This document shows, piece after piece, positions 20,726 through 31,897 of a stretch of DNA of 64,000 nucleotides; positions within the stretch are counted from its first letter, which is position 1, and every line of letters begins with the position of its first letter. A program made the position numbers and the translations under genes. Source of the DNA: Hypericum androsaemum (lineage: Eukaryota > Streptophyta > Magnoliopsida > Malpighiales > Hypericaceae); the NCBI GenBank assembly GCA_963995505.1, contig OZ023182.1, positions 19,423,619 through 19,487,618 on the forward strand, in the 5' to 3' direction. The notes under the pieces are model-generated. The model saw only the letters and a program-made list of their open reading frames with translations, searched no databases and was not told the origin of the DNA.

Positions 20726-22902
20726 CTAGAGTGGATCAGTTCCTTCACCTTCCCCATGGTTTATCTTTGGTTCGTCCTCGTATACTTTTCTTGGTGATGT
20801 TTTGGCTTCCTTCTTCACTGTTGGAACAAAATGGTTATCTACAGTGGGATCGGCAGATGCAGGAGGCGGCAATTCTGCCATGCCAAGCTGCAGCTCTGCA
20901 TCCATACTCGGGATCCAGGTAAGGGGCTTCACTGCAGCAAAACAAGCAATTGGTACCATGTTTGTGTCAGAACGCAGTAGAAAAACAGTGGGTATCATCA
21001 TGTTCATGTTAGAACAAGATCATACAAACAAGCCATTGTCATTTTGACAGATACATCATCAATATAATCTAAAACCCAGAACAGACAAATCGAGTCCTTC
21101 CCACTTAAAGAAACAGTAAACTACTTTTGGATCATCAAATATCATACGGTTGGGAGGAAAAATGGATTTAGAAAGCATGTAATCGACTCTTGTAACTTGT
21201 GTCACTAGGCCCAGCGATGGCTCGAGGTTAAATAAATGTTCCTAAGACACACTAGAGAAATATGAAAGATAAATTGGGAATGACATCAAGAATAGAATGG
21301 AAAAACGAATTACTAAAGTGGATCAGAAAAAGGATTGTTAACGAAGGAACGTTTAGGAATCTACCCAAATCCCACGACTCTGGTGTTAGCCATAAGTCTT
21401 TCGACTGTTGGAGCTTGTACCGACATAAAAGAAAACCCATAAACTGTTGATTCACATATTCTATAGCTAGAAACGTAAACCTCGATGAAATTTACTCAAC
21501 TTGTCACAAATGATTATATCCAGAAACAGAGAAAAAGCAAAATGGAAGCAAAACATCTTTCCCGGAAAATGCAACTCCTGGCTCCTTTAGTACAAAAGTT
21601 AAGACATACTCTCAGCCCCCACTCCCTATCACTCTTTCACTAGGATCACTGTGACACGAACAGAAAAGGAAACAGTATCCCACAAACAATAGGGAAATGC
21701 TGTGATCTAAAGGAAGATTGCAATAGAGGACAGATTAGACTCCATGTTGCAGCAGAAGCTACTCAGTCAGCAAGAACAGTAATAATCATGTTTAGTTAAC
21801 TTGCTTCACCTTCGAGAGGCCTGGTGTTATCACCGGCAGTGATACGAGGACGCTTCCTCACGTAGTTTTCTTCCAAAGGCCTAGGGGTCTGAAATGAGAA
21901 TCTTTCTAGAGTTATGCCTTCTCTCATAAACTCTGGACGGTCCGACAAGTATCTACACAATGAAGAAAGGCAGCCCTCAAGTTAAAGAGCAGATAACATC
22001 TTCGACAGCTACACTGTGCGACACAAGGAAACCAACAAAGTGGAGGCGCATTCCGAGTTCCGATGATAACCTACTTTTGGACCTCAACCATGGAGCGTAG
22101 TGTCTTGCCTGTTGGAGCAACATAGTACCTGAAATTTGAGTAAAAAGCAATCACGACACAATCTGTAGACTGCCTATTGGACTAACGATGTCATCAAGAG
22201 CTGAAACTTCAGCATCATTACAAACTTGTATATGCTCTCATCTCAACATTGACTCATATACTACACATTGACATATGCACGAGAGCCCAAGTCGACGGAC
22301 TAGCTTTGTCACCCTAAGAGCGACCAGCCTTTCCATCCAACTAACAAGCGTGATCCCAGCTCTGAGCAAGATCCTACGAATGACACACCGATTATCGAGG
22401 CCCTCACGCTCTCTCCATTTGCAAGCAATTAAACCAACCAAAAGCCATAAACTTTAGCATCAAAACATCACAAACTTAGCAAGCCCATAAAAAGAGAGAG
22501 CCAAGGGCGATCATACACGTCGGCGAACTTGGTGCATCCCTGGCCGCGAATGCGGAGGAGGCGCTGCCAGCCGGGGGGAGGGCGGGCAATGCTGGGCTTG
22601 TCGATGGCCCAGAGGCGGGACCCATCCTGGAAAATGTCAGCTGGGTCGTCGCAGGACACACCGCCGGGGCGCCACTCCCCGGCGGCCTCGCAGAAGAAGG
22701 GACGCCGGAGGACGTGCTCCCGGATCTCCTCGTACATGTCCTTGGAGGGTATGAGCCGCCACTTGAAGCAACCCGCGCACTGCACCGTGAAGGCGCCGAT
22801 GGTGGTGAAGGGCGACGGCCGCTTCAGCGGAGTCAGGGACTGCTGGTGGTTGGGATCGGAGAGGGGTGGGGTTGTTGGGGATTCTCCCTCCATATTAACC
22901 AT
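20726..22902 (-). CDS. MBD2: MBD2-type methyl-CpG-binding domain protein with CW zinc finger
   Basis: Four exons on the minus strand: 22517-22902, 22075-22128, 21810-21952 and 20726-20931, total 789 nt, giving 262 residues. Donors are GTATGA, GTAGGT and GTGAAG; each acceptor ends in AG, and every junction stays in frame. Residues 37-90 form a CW-type zinc finger (C42, C45, W48, C71, C84). Residues about 103-165 form the MBD: RPPPGWQRLLRIRG, then Y-Y-VAPTGKTLRSMVEVQKYL and F. The following segment is basic (NYVRKRPRIT), and the C-terminal exon gives WIPSMDAELQLGMAELPPP. This CW-then-MBD order is that of Arabidopsis MBD2/MBD4-class proteins, nuclear readers of DNA methylation/chromatin. If the third intron is retained the frame stops at 21796 (198 residues). 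A start nine bases downstream (MEGESP) is equally possible. Confidence 0.9.
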
Positions 22903-24705
22903 AAATTGGCCAAGCCAACAAAGATTAATTAGAATGACATCACTAACGAGTTCTGCCTCGGCCTGCGTAGCTTACCTGTGATATTTTACCCTATTTTTTA
23001 AAGATCGCAAAGTTGTCGTTTAAAATTCGAAATTTGATTATGTTAAAATAATTTTATTGCCAATTGATCTAAATTTTAGTTGGTTGTAATTTTTTTCCCT
23101 CTTCTTGTGCTTTGTTATGCGTGTACGAGTAGTTCTTCCATTTATCCTTCAACAAGGGTACTTTTTTTCACCGAAATGTTGTTGGAGCTGAAAATTAACG
23201 TTGCATTGGGATGGACAATGTTTAGAGAGCCTAGATGATTCATGTTCCCATACAGATTTTGTTGTTTGATGTTGTTGGTCAAATGGATGATTTTAGCCAA
23301 GCTTGGACTGACAATGTTTCCCATATCGGATGGAACTTGGCACCTGAGGGAGTTTACTCGGTAAAGAGTTCCAACACGGAGTCTTTTCCCTAAATGAGAG
23401 GTTCAATACGTTGATGCATAGCGTACACGAGTGAGCTTTACGGACGATATGGCCGACACAAACCTGATTGACAAAGAGCACAACGAAGTAAGAAGTTGAT
23501 CATAAACAACGGTTGTTAACGAAACGAAACCAGCAACGACCTATTTGGGCATAGCATTCCATCACAGCAGGATCACAGCAGACATCAGATGAGGAGTATT
23601 CATTCAAGTACATCATGGAAAAAAAAAAAGGCACCTGCAGAGAGAACCAAATCCAACAGAAGAGAAACGGGCCATGAATCAAAGTTGTACAAGGAAATGT
23701 AATACAACCTAATTGCACTTGGAGGCCACTAATCAACCAAGAGGCTTAGCAATCGATATTGTTAGAAAGGCACCGAGTCATACCCTCCCTCGCACAACAC
23801 AAAAAAGCAAGAAAAGATCCCTGAACCGGACGCAACCCTCTTCGAAATCAGAGTCTCTCATAAAATAACACAGCACCAATAAGAACAGTGATATCCATCT
23901 GCAAAGCAGGGTCACAACCACCCTTACAGATTCGCTATTGCCACAATCCGTCAGCAACTACCCTCGTAGTAGTAACTTCATCATCACAAACCAGCACATG
24001 AATTCTTAGCTAAGCTACATCAATCTAGCAAGACCAACCTTAACCCAGAGCGTGATCCCTGGTGTCAAGCAAGTAACATACAGAACAGCAGAACACAAAA
24101 TAGTAAGCAAAAAGTAAAACGGTCACCTGTCGAAAAAAGGAAAACAGTCAACAACAGCGGAAACCCATATCCCACATCACATACACAAGACAACTCACTT
24201 TGCTTCCAAACCTCAATTAGCAAAATGGAACAAAGAAAAGATCCCTGAAACCGACACAACCCTCTGCCTCCAGTATCACAGACAGAGTACACCCTATAAA
24301 TCATCGACAGCACGAAGAAGAACGAGCAATATCCACCACAAAGCATCGTAGATACCCCCACTCAACTACCCTCAGAACTTCACCATCGTCACAAACCAGC
24401 ACCCAAATTATCAGCTAAGCTACATTAATCTAGCCAAACCAACCTTGTAGCGGGGCGAAACCCACAGCATGTGCTTGATCCCTGGTTTCAAGCAAGCAAC
24501 ATTCCGAACAACAAAACCAAAAACAAAGAACAAAAAGAGAAACGATCAACAACCGCCAAATCCGATAATCCACATAACATACATACACAAGACGTCTCAA
24601 TCGGATTAATCGAATTCAAAAGGTCTTGCTTCCAAACCCCCAATTAGAAAACCCCTAGAAATACAGGAAGCATGTAAATTCGACAAATGGGGGGAGAAAA
24701 CTATA
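22903..24705. other. MBD-TOM7 intergenic region with diverged tandem duplication
   Basis: No protein gene supported. 23800-24160 and 24230-24560 are diverged direct copies: both run GAAAAGATCCCTGAA.CCG.C.CAACCCTCT, then TCACAAACCAGCAC, AGCTAAGCTACAT.AATCTAGC and GATCCCTGGT.TCAAGCAA. The second copy lies just 3' of TOM7 and may include its 3' untranslated region. The short open frames here (23500-23736, 24065-24361, minus) show no family features. Confidence 0.5.
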
Positions 24706-24942
24706 TTAGACGGGGCTGAGGAGCTGGTAGAGCTGGGGCTTGGGCTCGGAGTTCATCCCGATGATGATGACGAGAGGGATGAACCCGTAGTGGGTCACCA
24801 CCTTGGCCTTCTTCAGCGTCCAAGTGCTCCACTCCTTGAACATCTGGACCGTCGATTTCTCCTCCGACGACGAGCCCCCGCCCTTCGATCCCTTCCCCGA
24901 TCCCTTCCCTTTCATCTTCAGCGATATTCCCCTCGACGCCAT
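24706..24942 (-). CDS. TOM7-1: Mitochondrial import receptor subunit TOM7
   Basis: Single-exon gene of 78 residues, complete. Residues 1-30 are Gly/Lys/Ser-rich and variable, as in plant TOM7. The conserved core is residues 35-78: [20 protein letters not shown] then [20 protein letters not shown], ending LLSPV. One tail-anchor-like membrane span lies at about 45-64, preceded by a positively charged amphipathic stretch. TOM7 is a small subunit of the outer-membrane translocase (TOM) that modulates complex assembly and dissociation. Length matches the family. The upstream region is CT/GC-rich, with a short leader before a gene-poor stretch. A single-copy housekeeping gene, not part of either array. 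Confidence 0.96.
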   Translation of the reverse strand: MASRGISLKMKGKGSGKGSKGGGSSSEEKSTVQMFKEWSTWTLKKAKVVTHYGFIPLVIIIGMNSEPKPQLYQLLSPV

Positions 24943-25396
24943 TCTTCTACCTCCTTCGCGTGCTCTCTCTTGGGTTTCGGTGAGATCGGGCTCTTTTTAC
25001 GCTTGTTGGCGGTTTGAGACTTGAAACCCTAATTGGGAATGTGTCGGTTCGGGGAATGGTTTCACATAGTACCCGGGTTAAGGTCCCACCCGTCAAATTG
25101 ACCCAATCGGTTGGATTCAAAAGGCCTGTTTAATTTTGTTCCAGAAACAGGTTTGTTTAGTATATAGTTATTTTTTATAGTTTGGTAATATTATTATATT
25201 AGTACCAAATTTCAAATTTGTTTGTCGAAAAAGAAAAAAAATTATGATAAATGTAATAAAATGGAAAAAAGGCATAATAGAAAAAATGATATATAATGGA
25301 AAGGGAAATATAAGGATTAATTAGGTAAAGTAATAGCGTAACAAAACATGACAATTAATGTATCATCATATAGCGTAACGCTGCAAATCCCTACCA

Positions 25397-27204
25397 TAGA
25401 CCTGGCCATGAATTGAATCTGATTTGTGATTCGATTCGATTCGATTCGATTCGTAAAAAATTCGATTCGATCCGACAATAATTTGATTCGTCAAAAAATT
25501 CGATTCGAATTCGTCATGATAAGAATTGAATACGGTTCAAGTTTTTTGTAATTCGTCAAACTGGCGAATTCAATTCGAATTCATTTTGAGAATTCGATTC
25601 GAATTCTATTCGAATTCAAAAAAATTCAGGGGGGGGGGGGGCGCGCGCGCGCGCGCGCGGAGATTTGAAATTCGCTGACGCAAGCGCTTGCGTCAGCGTC
25701 AGGGGGACAAATTACCGTTTTTTTCTTACCATTTTTTTTGTTACCGTTTTTATCCCCATGTTACCCTTTTTTTTACTGTTGGTACTTTTACATTTTTTTT
25801 AATATAAATTCAGAATTTCTTCACAACTCTATAAATACCACCTCTTATTCTTCAAATTTTACACATTCTAATCTCAATTCTCTACTTCTCTTATTGAAAA
25901 TTTGAGCTATATAAATTCTCCCTCAAGTTTACTAATTACATATATTAGTCATATTTCTCATATAATTACTCATATTACTATATAATTATGTCATCAAGTA
26001 GAGCAAATAAGGGTAAGGAAAAACGTGTGGAACATCACGATTCTATTGAATCGGATTTTTCACCGATTTCTACTTATCCTATTCCGGAAGAAATGATGAA
26101 CGAACATTAAAATTGATGGTTTACAAAATTTATTATATGCGTATTACACAAATTTGGAATTTTTTTTGCAATTTGCTAATCTAGAAGATCATGTTGTAAA
26201 AATTACAAACAATGTAAAAAAAGATATTTTGGATTTAATGAGTGATTATAGTATTAGGAATAATGCTTCTACATCTAATGAACCAACTCCCTCTCCCTCA
26301 CAAGGTGAAAAATTAAGTTTTACGGAAAGATTGTTAATGAAAAAACAAAAAAGACCCCGAGGAATAAGTTAACCAATTCGGAATTTGATTTATATCTTAA
26401 CACATAATTTGATATTCCATTTGTCAAATCTTCTAGTTTTCCTTTATTAGAATGGTGGAACAACCATGTAGAACAATTTCCGGTTATGTCAATTATTGCC
26501 AAAGAATTGCTTGCTTGTCCGATTTCGACGGTTGCCGTGGAACAAGCATTTAGTGCAGGAGGTAATATTTTGGATGAACACCGGTACTCAATGACACCAC
26601 AATCTTTGGAGGCACAAGCATTACTCGCTGATTGGACCAAGGCGGAAAGACGACAACAAGAATTGGTCTGGAAAAATCCCGACCAACTATACGACCTCGA
26701 TGATGCCACAACCGGTGAAAGCACAAACACATCCGACTAAGTGAGTTAGCTCCATAAAGGTAAGAGAACTACGTGGGCTTTGATTCCTTCGGAGCTAAGG
26801 ATACGTAGGCAACTTAATTTGGTACATTAAGTGCAAGCTCAATCTTTAGTTTATTTCTTTTTTCCAAAAAATGTTAAACACTAATTCCTAATTTTTTTAA
26901 ATATTTGAAGCAAAAATCACAGTTTTTAAATTTATCAAAAAATATCAAAACTTTTTAAACTTTTCGAAAATATTACAAAAATATTCAAAAAATTTAGAGA
27001 TTTTAGAATTTTTTTAATTAAGTATTAAAATTATAGAATTAATTCGAATTTGAATTCGAATTATAATTCGATTCTAATTCGAAAATTCATAATTCGTATT
27101 CGATTCGTCTTTTGAAGAATTGAATATGGTTTAATGTTTTGATAAATTCGAATTCGAATAAATTCGATTCGAATTTGTCTAAATTCGAACCGTGGTCAGG
27201 TCTA
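25397..27204 (+). mobile_element. Internally deleted hAT transposon
   Basis: The left end TAGACCTGGCCATGAATTGA pairs with the reverse complement of the right end, TAGACCTGACCACGGTTCGA (15 of 20). Both subterminal zones (25425-25625, 27030-27190) are dense arrays of ATTCGAATTCG/ATTCGATTCG motifs. The coding remains run on the plus strand: an N-terminal piece from 25988 (MSSSRANKGKEKR, stop near 26107), a short open piece at 26154-26372, and the hATC dimerisation domain at about 26440-26740, with LEWWNNH, then MSIIAKELLACPISTVAVEQ and AFSAGGNILDEHRYSM. The BED finger and catalytic middle are missing. No clean 8-bp target duplication is visible. Confidence 0.85.
25629..25660. repeat. G run followed by GC dinucleotide repeat
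   Basis: A run of G bases passes straight into an alternating GC tract, within the left subterminal zone of the hAT element. Strikingly GC-rich against AT-rich surroundings; possible Z-DNA/G-rich tract, or a place where assembly length is unreliable. Confidence 0.85.
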
Positions 27205-27597
27205 CATGAATGTCGTGTTGCTTGTCTAGAGTAAATATCCCAAGGACACGACCGCAAGGACCAGAGGAAGATGTCTGGTAATTCTCAATCTCTAATTAAG
27301 TTACTGTTCAAAATTGGACTCAAGTTGATCTTAACTTGCCTCAACAAGGAGGGAGTCTCTTAGTATTTCAGTGAGCCAGGTAGCCAGAGTATTGTAGTAA
27401 CGATAGAGTAAAAACCCAAAAGAAATTAGGGTTCTTTAAGTTTTGATTCTCTAATTAGTTTTGATTATTAATAAGAAGATTTGGGTTTGAAAGTCTTTGG
27501 TTGAAAGTGGGAAGAAGAAGATGAAGTAGGAGGTAGAACAACATAGAGGGAGAAGGAAAAGAGGGGTTTTTTTATTTTTTTAGTGGGAGGGTATTTA
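27205..27597. other. Unassigned spacer between TE relics
   Basis: No gene. AT-rich with A/G-rich patches near 27500-27570. The latter resembles the inner flank of the Mutator-like right arm near 63770-63830, so part may be interior of an incomplete element ending at 27770. Confidence 0.3.
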
Positions 27598-27770
27598 AGT
27601 CTTTTCAGGTGGGTGTTCGCCGGAGAAATCGGCATATTCCGGCGTCAGGGACCCAAGAGTTTCTAAAACCAAACACGGAAGACGTCAGCAAGAATTTTAG
27701 AGACACATGGACCCGAGAGGGAGAAAGACCAAACTACAGGGACCTAAGTGTAATTTGCCCTTGAAAAAAA
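27598..27770. mobile_element. Orphan right arm of GGTCCCTG-type Mutator-like family
   Basis: The stretch GTATTTAAGTCTTTTCAGGT, then GTTCGCCGGAGAAATCGGCA, CAGGGACCCAAGAGTTTCTA and CTACAGGGACCTAAGTGTAA matches the right arms at 28800-28952 and 63840-64000. No partner left arm is seen upstream before the hAT relic, so this copy is incomplete. Confidence 0.6.
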
Positions 27771-27842
27771 TCTACACATTTCCAAAATTTTCTATTGGAT
27801 AAAGAAATTGAACAAATTTGTATCTTGTCTAAATTTTTTTGG

Positions 27843-28952
27843 AAAAATTATACTCAGGTCCCTGTAGTTTGGCAACCCTCCCTCTAGGGTCCCTGTGTTT
27901 CTAAAATTCTTCCTGACATCTCCGAAGTTTGGTTTTAGAAACTCTCGGGTCCCTGGCTGACGTCATTGGCTTTTTTTTCATTTTTGGTTATGAAAATGAT
28001 CAAAATACCTTTAAACATAAAATAAAAAAAAATACCTTCTTCAACCTTTAGCCAAGAACACCAACAACAAAACACTAACCCAAAAATAAGATCAAACTAA
28101 CCAAAATCAAGAACACAATCAAGAACATCAAGAATAATATTTGAACCATCGGCCACGACCTTTTTTTTTCCCGCAACCGAGGATGTCAAATTATAAACAA
28201 GTTAATGAATTGGGCAATATAAAAAATCTCCCACATCATCCAACAGCAAATTCCCATCACCACCATGAATTGGGAATTGGTGGTGGGACTCGGTTGCAGC
28301 AGATTCTAGTGTAGATGGAGGCGATTATCCCCACCACCATGAAGATTAGGGTTGTCACCAAGAAACCATCTCCATAAAGATCGAACCCTAAAGAAAATTC
28401 CCAATTTTGGGAAGACCCCTAATTTTGGGGTTACTTCAATTACACATGGATGTTCATTATTGCTCTGAGAATGCTCACGAAACACATCGAATGAGATTTT
28501 CCCAGTGCCTGACGGTGTCCAGGCGAAGGTCAGGCAACAATTAGGAAAAATAAATTGGGTACCTCAGTCTCTCTCTCTCTCGGTACCAATTAGGAAAAAT
28601 GACATCGAAGACTCTTGGACGAAGACGAAGGTCTAATTAAGTTGAGATGAGATGAGGACGAAGACGATACGAGGAGAGTGATTTTGCTGTTGGTTGTGTT
28701 CTTGATTTTAATTAGTTTGATCTTAGTTTTGGGTTAGTTTTTGGTGGTGGGTGTTTTTGTTCAAAGGTTGGAGAAGGTGATTTTTTTTTTGTTTAAGGAT
28801 ATTTTGGTCATTTCTATGACAAAAAATGAAAAAAAGCCGCCAGGGACCCGAGAGTTTATAAAACCAAACTTCGGGGATGTCAGGAACGATTTCGGAAATG
28901 CAGGGACCCCAGAGGGAGGAACGCCAAAATACAGGGACCTGAGCGTAATTTT
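27843..28952. mobile_element. Mutator-like element with ~160-bp TIRs upstream of the NDUFB4-type gene
   Basis: The left arm (27843-28010, AAAATTATACTCAGGTCCCT) and the reverse complement of the right arm (28790-28952, AAAATTACGCTCAGGTCCCT) pair over about 160 bp, through CTCCCTCTAGGGTCCCTG/CTCCCTCTGGGGTCCCTG and CTCTCGGGTCCCTGG. The interior has no recognisable transposase and contains a CT run (28567-28580). The right end is about 120 bp from the start codon of the next gene. No exact target duplication could be fixed because both flanks are T-rich. Confidence 0.7.
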
Positions 28953-29073
28953 CTCTCTTTTTTTGCACCAAACGTAGGACAAACATTATTGAACAATTTT
29001 AGCCAGGAGGGATCAGACTCGCGCCACTCAGCCAAACAAGAGGAAGGAGAAAGAAGCAAGGAAGGAGAAGACG

Positions 29074-30309
29074 ATGGGGGGAGGCATGGAAGCGAACAAG
29101 AACAGGTTCATAGAGGAGTGGGGCGCGGCCAGGGAGAATCTGGAGCACAACTTCCGCTTTAACCGCCGCTCCCTCGCCCTCATCGGCATCTTCGGCATCG
29201 CCGTCCCCCTCCTCGTCTACAGGGGCGTCGTCAAAGAATTCGTAACCCCCCACCCCATCTCTCTCTTACCCTTTTCTGTTTGAATTGGGGATCTTGTGAT
29301 GTGTTCTTTGTGAATCGAGTGTTTTGGGTGGTCAAGTTTGGGTCTTGGCATGTGGGTTTTGTTGGACTTTAGCCTAATTTCGTTTCGGGATGGAGTTCTT
29401 TGCCTTATTGCTTGTATATGCCCTTTCGGGGGGTGTCTTGTATTTTGGGCTCTTCGGATTTTGAACTGTTGATCTTGGGTGTCTGTCTGTATTGCGGGAG
29501 GAGATGATTTGAGTTTCTTGATCTTTGGTTTCTCTGTCGCGTCACTTCGTCTTGATGTCAATTTTGGCTTCGTGGTCTTTCCAAATTGTGAGTCGGGTCT
29601 TAGAGAATTGACTGTGCTCTTGGCTCTTCTATGCTTCTAATGACATTTGCACTGATATGGGATTCGTTGAGAAAAGATTGAAGCATCCTTGTCTAGTCTC
29701 CACTCATTCTTTCTCTCACTCTGGAAACCTCAACAGCTGATGTTTTCGGCCATTATTGTGAGTCTTACAATCGTTAGCGATGAAGACACCCGGAGACATT
29801 GGACTTTTGTTCCTTTCATTCATTTGACTCTTGTTCCTCCCTTAGACCAGCAGTTTGGGTGGTCATGTTGATCTTAGGCTTGTTAGCTTACCAGCGAAAG
29901 GGGTGAGTGAACATTATGCAAAAACAACTCTTTCAGATCATCAAACCTACTGCACTCTTCATCCTTTTGGGTCTCGCTGAGATTAAACTCGAGCTCCCTG
30001 ATCTACATTGAAAAGCAAAGAAAGAGCAGATCCTCTTCTTTAAGTGTCACCTTGTTTCACTTGACCTTGAGAAGGATGTCCAATGGCTATATCATAACCT
30101 TCAGGCATCTTCTTGCACCCGTCGTAGCATAGTTGATATCGAGTATTTATATCAACATCTCATCTTTAGTTTTTTGGTTATTCCTTGCCGCTATTCATCA
30201 GTGCTTTCCTTGACTGTTTATGATCTCTGGTCCTTACCTTTCTTTCATTCTCTATTTCCAGCACTTGCAAGATGAGGAGGCAGGCCGGCCGTACAGGAAG
30301 TTTCTGTGA
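29074..30309 (+). CDS. NDUFB4: NADH dehydrogenase 1 beta subcomplex subunit 4-like (complex I)
   Basis: Two exons, 29074-29241 and 30262-30309, joined at GAATTC|GTAACC and CTATTTCCAG|CAC in phase 0, giving 71 residues and ending in a stop at 30307. The protein begins MGGGMEANKNRFIEEWGAAR, followed by ENLEHNFRFNRRSLALIGIF and one membrane span at about 34-50. It ends HLQDEEAGRPYRKFL. This short form with the MGGGME start and the GRP.RKFL end is the plant protein annotated as the NDUFB4/B15-type accessory subunit of mitochondrial complex I (inner membrane). The 1,020-bp intron holds no gene. A Mutator-like arm ends ~120 bp upstream. The sequence just 3' of the gene, from about 30365, recurs at 53641. 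Confidence 0.88.
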
Positions 30310-31897
30310 GTGTCTTTCTCGAATACCGCCATAATAACCGCGCATGTCGGCGTTTCGGTTGGCGCAAATCAACCATTCTTCCCGATCTCGCAATTGTGCT
30401 CTTTCTGTTTCATCAATCAACTGTGGTTGTCCAGACATCTCTGCACTTGGGTTCCATATGTGGATGTGAAATATTGGAATTCTGATTATTGGCTGTTTTG
30501 CGTTAATTCTTCACGTTTGGGCTAGTTTAGTTGTTATGGTCCCACTTGAAATTCCCAGCACCCTCTCCCTAGTTAGGGATGCCAATGGGTATAGTAAGAA
30601 CCGAATCCGAACCCAGAACCTGATTTGGAGTCTAGGTCAGACTACGGATTATATAATTATGGATAGCTCTATCCATTGACTTGTTGAATTATAGCCTTTT
30701 TTTAATACTCCTAAAATATTAATGCATAACAAATCATACAAAATTCGAAAATATCGCATGATTTTTTTTCTTTTTTTCGATCTTTTCAAGTACATGTACT
30801 AAAGTAAAATTTAACATCGACAATTTGATGAGTTTATTTTCGGAAAAGTAGTCAGAGTACTTTCCGCGCTTCTAAATTAAATTTCAATTACTAACAAGCA
30901 CTTATATTATAATTTAACCAAATTTCGTGTTCGAATCTTCAACAACACATATTTTTAAATCTTTGTATGGAAAATTTTGTTGTTCGGGTGGAAACTATGG
31001 TTGCATTTCAGAATCAACGGTTATAAAGTTTTTACATTTCTATTTTTGAAATTTTTTTAATATTTCAAATTAAGTTGCCTGTATCATTAGCTCTAAAAAA
31101 ATCAAAGGTCTTGAGTTTTTGTAGACACTAAATTATCTTATCGAAAAGTCTATTATATCACATTCAAAATATAAAATCATAAAATTAAATGTTATAAATT
31201 GTTTTCTCTCTTCTCTCCCTGTGTTATTGAATGAGGATAAAAGAGAGAATGATTTCTTATATTTATATTTTATGATTTTATTTTCTAATAAAAATATGAT
31301 AGACTTTTCAATATAATAATTTAGTGTTTACACAAACTCAAGAATTTCTTTCAGTGTTTATATAATCGGGTATTTTAAATGTCTATTTTAATATCACATT
31401 CACATATCTCGTGCAAAATGATATCACATATGCAAGATGATGGTCTATATACTCAGAAGTACTACTAGCGTACAAGGACGGTACCAATGTCGAAAAGCTA
31501 TGGTTCCTTTTTTCACAAATCGAAGGTACCACATGCAAAAAATGATGGTACGACCAACGAAAAATGATAGAACCATCAAGTGATTAAATATATGTTGTGT
31601 TGCAGAAAAAATTGTACAACAACGTTGAAACGAACTTAGGAATAAATTTTGACTGATCGTCCCGATAATATTATTAAGAGAAGCAATAGAATAGGTAAAA
31701 CAGAAAATAATTGGTAGAAAAAAAATATTATTAAGAACGTTTGGAAGAGAAGTTATGGAGAACCATGCATGCAACATGGTTGTAAAAGTTTTTGTTTATG
31801 TAATGTGTTAGATTTCATGGTTTCAGCCAGCTCTTTAGAAGAAGCTGTGATAGAAGAGTTCTTCGGCTTGATTGGCTGGGAAGAGGGATATATCGGC

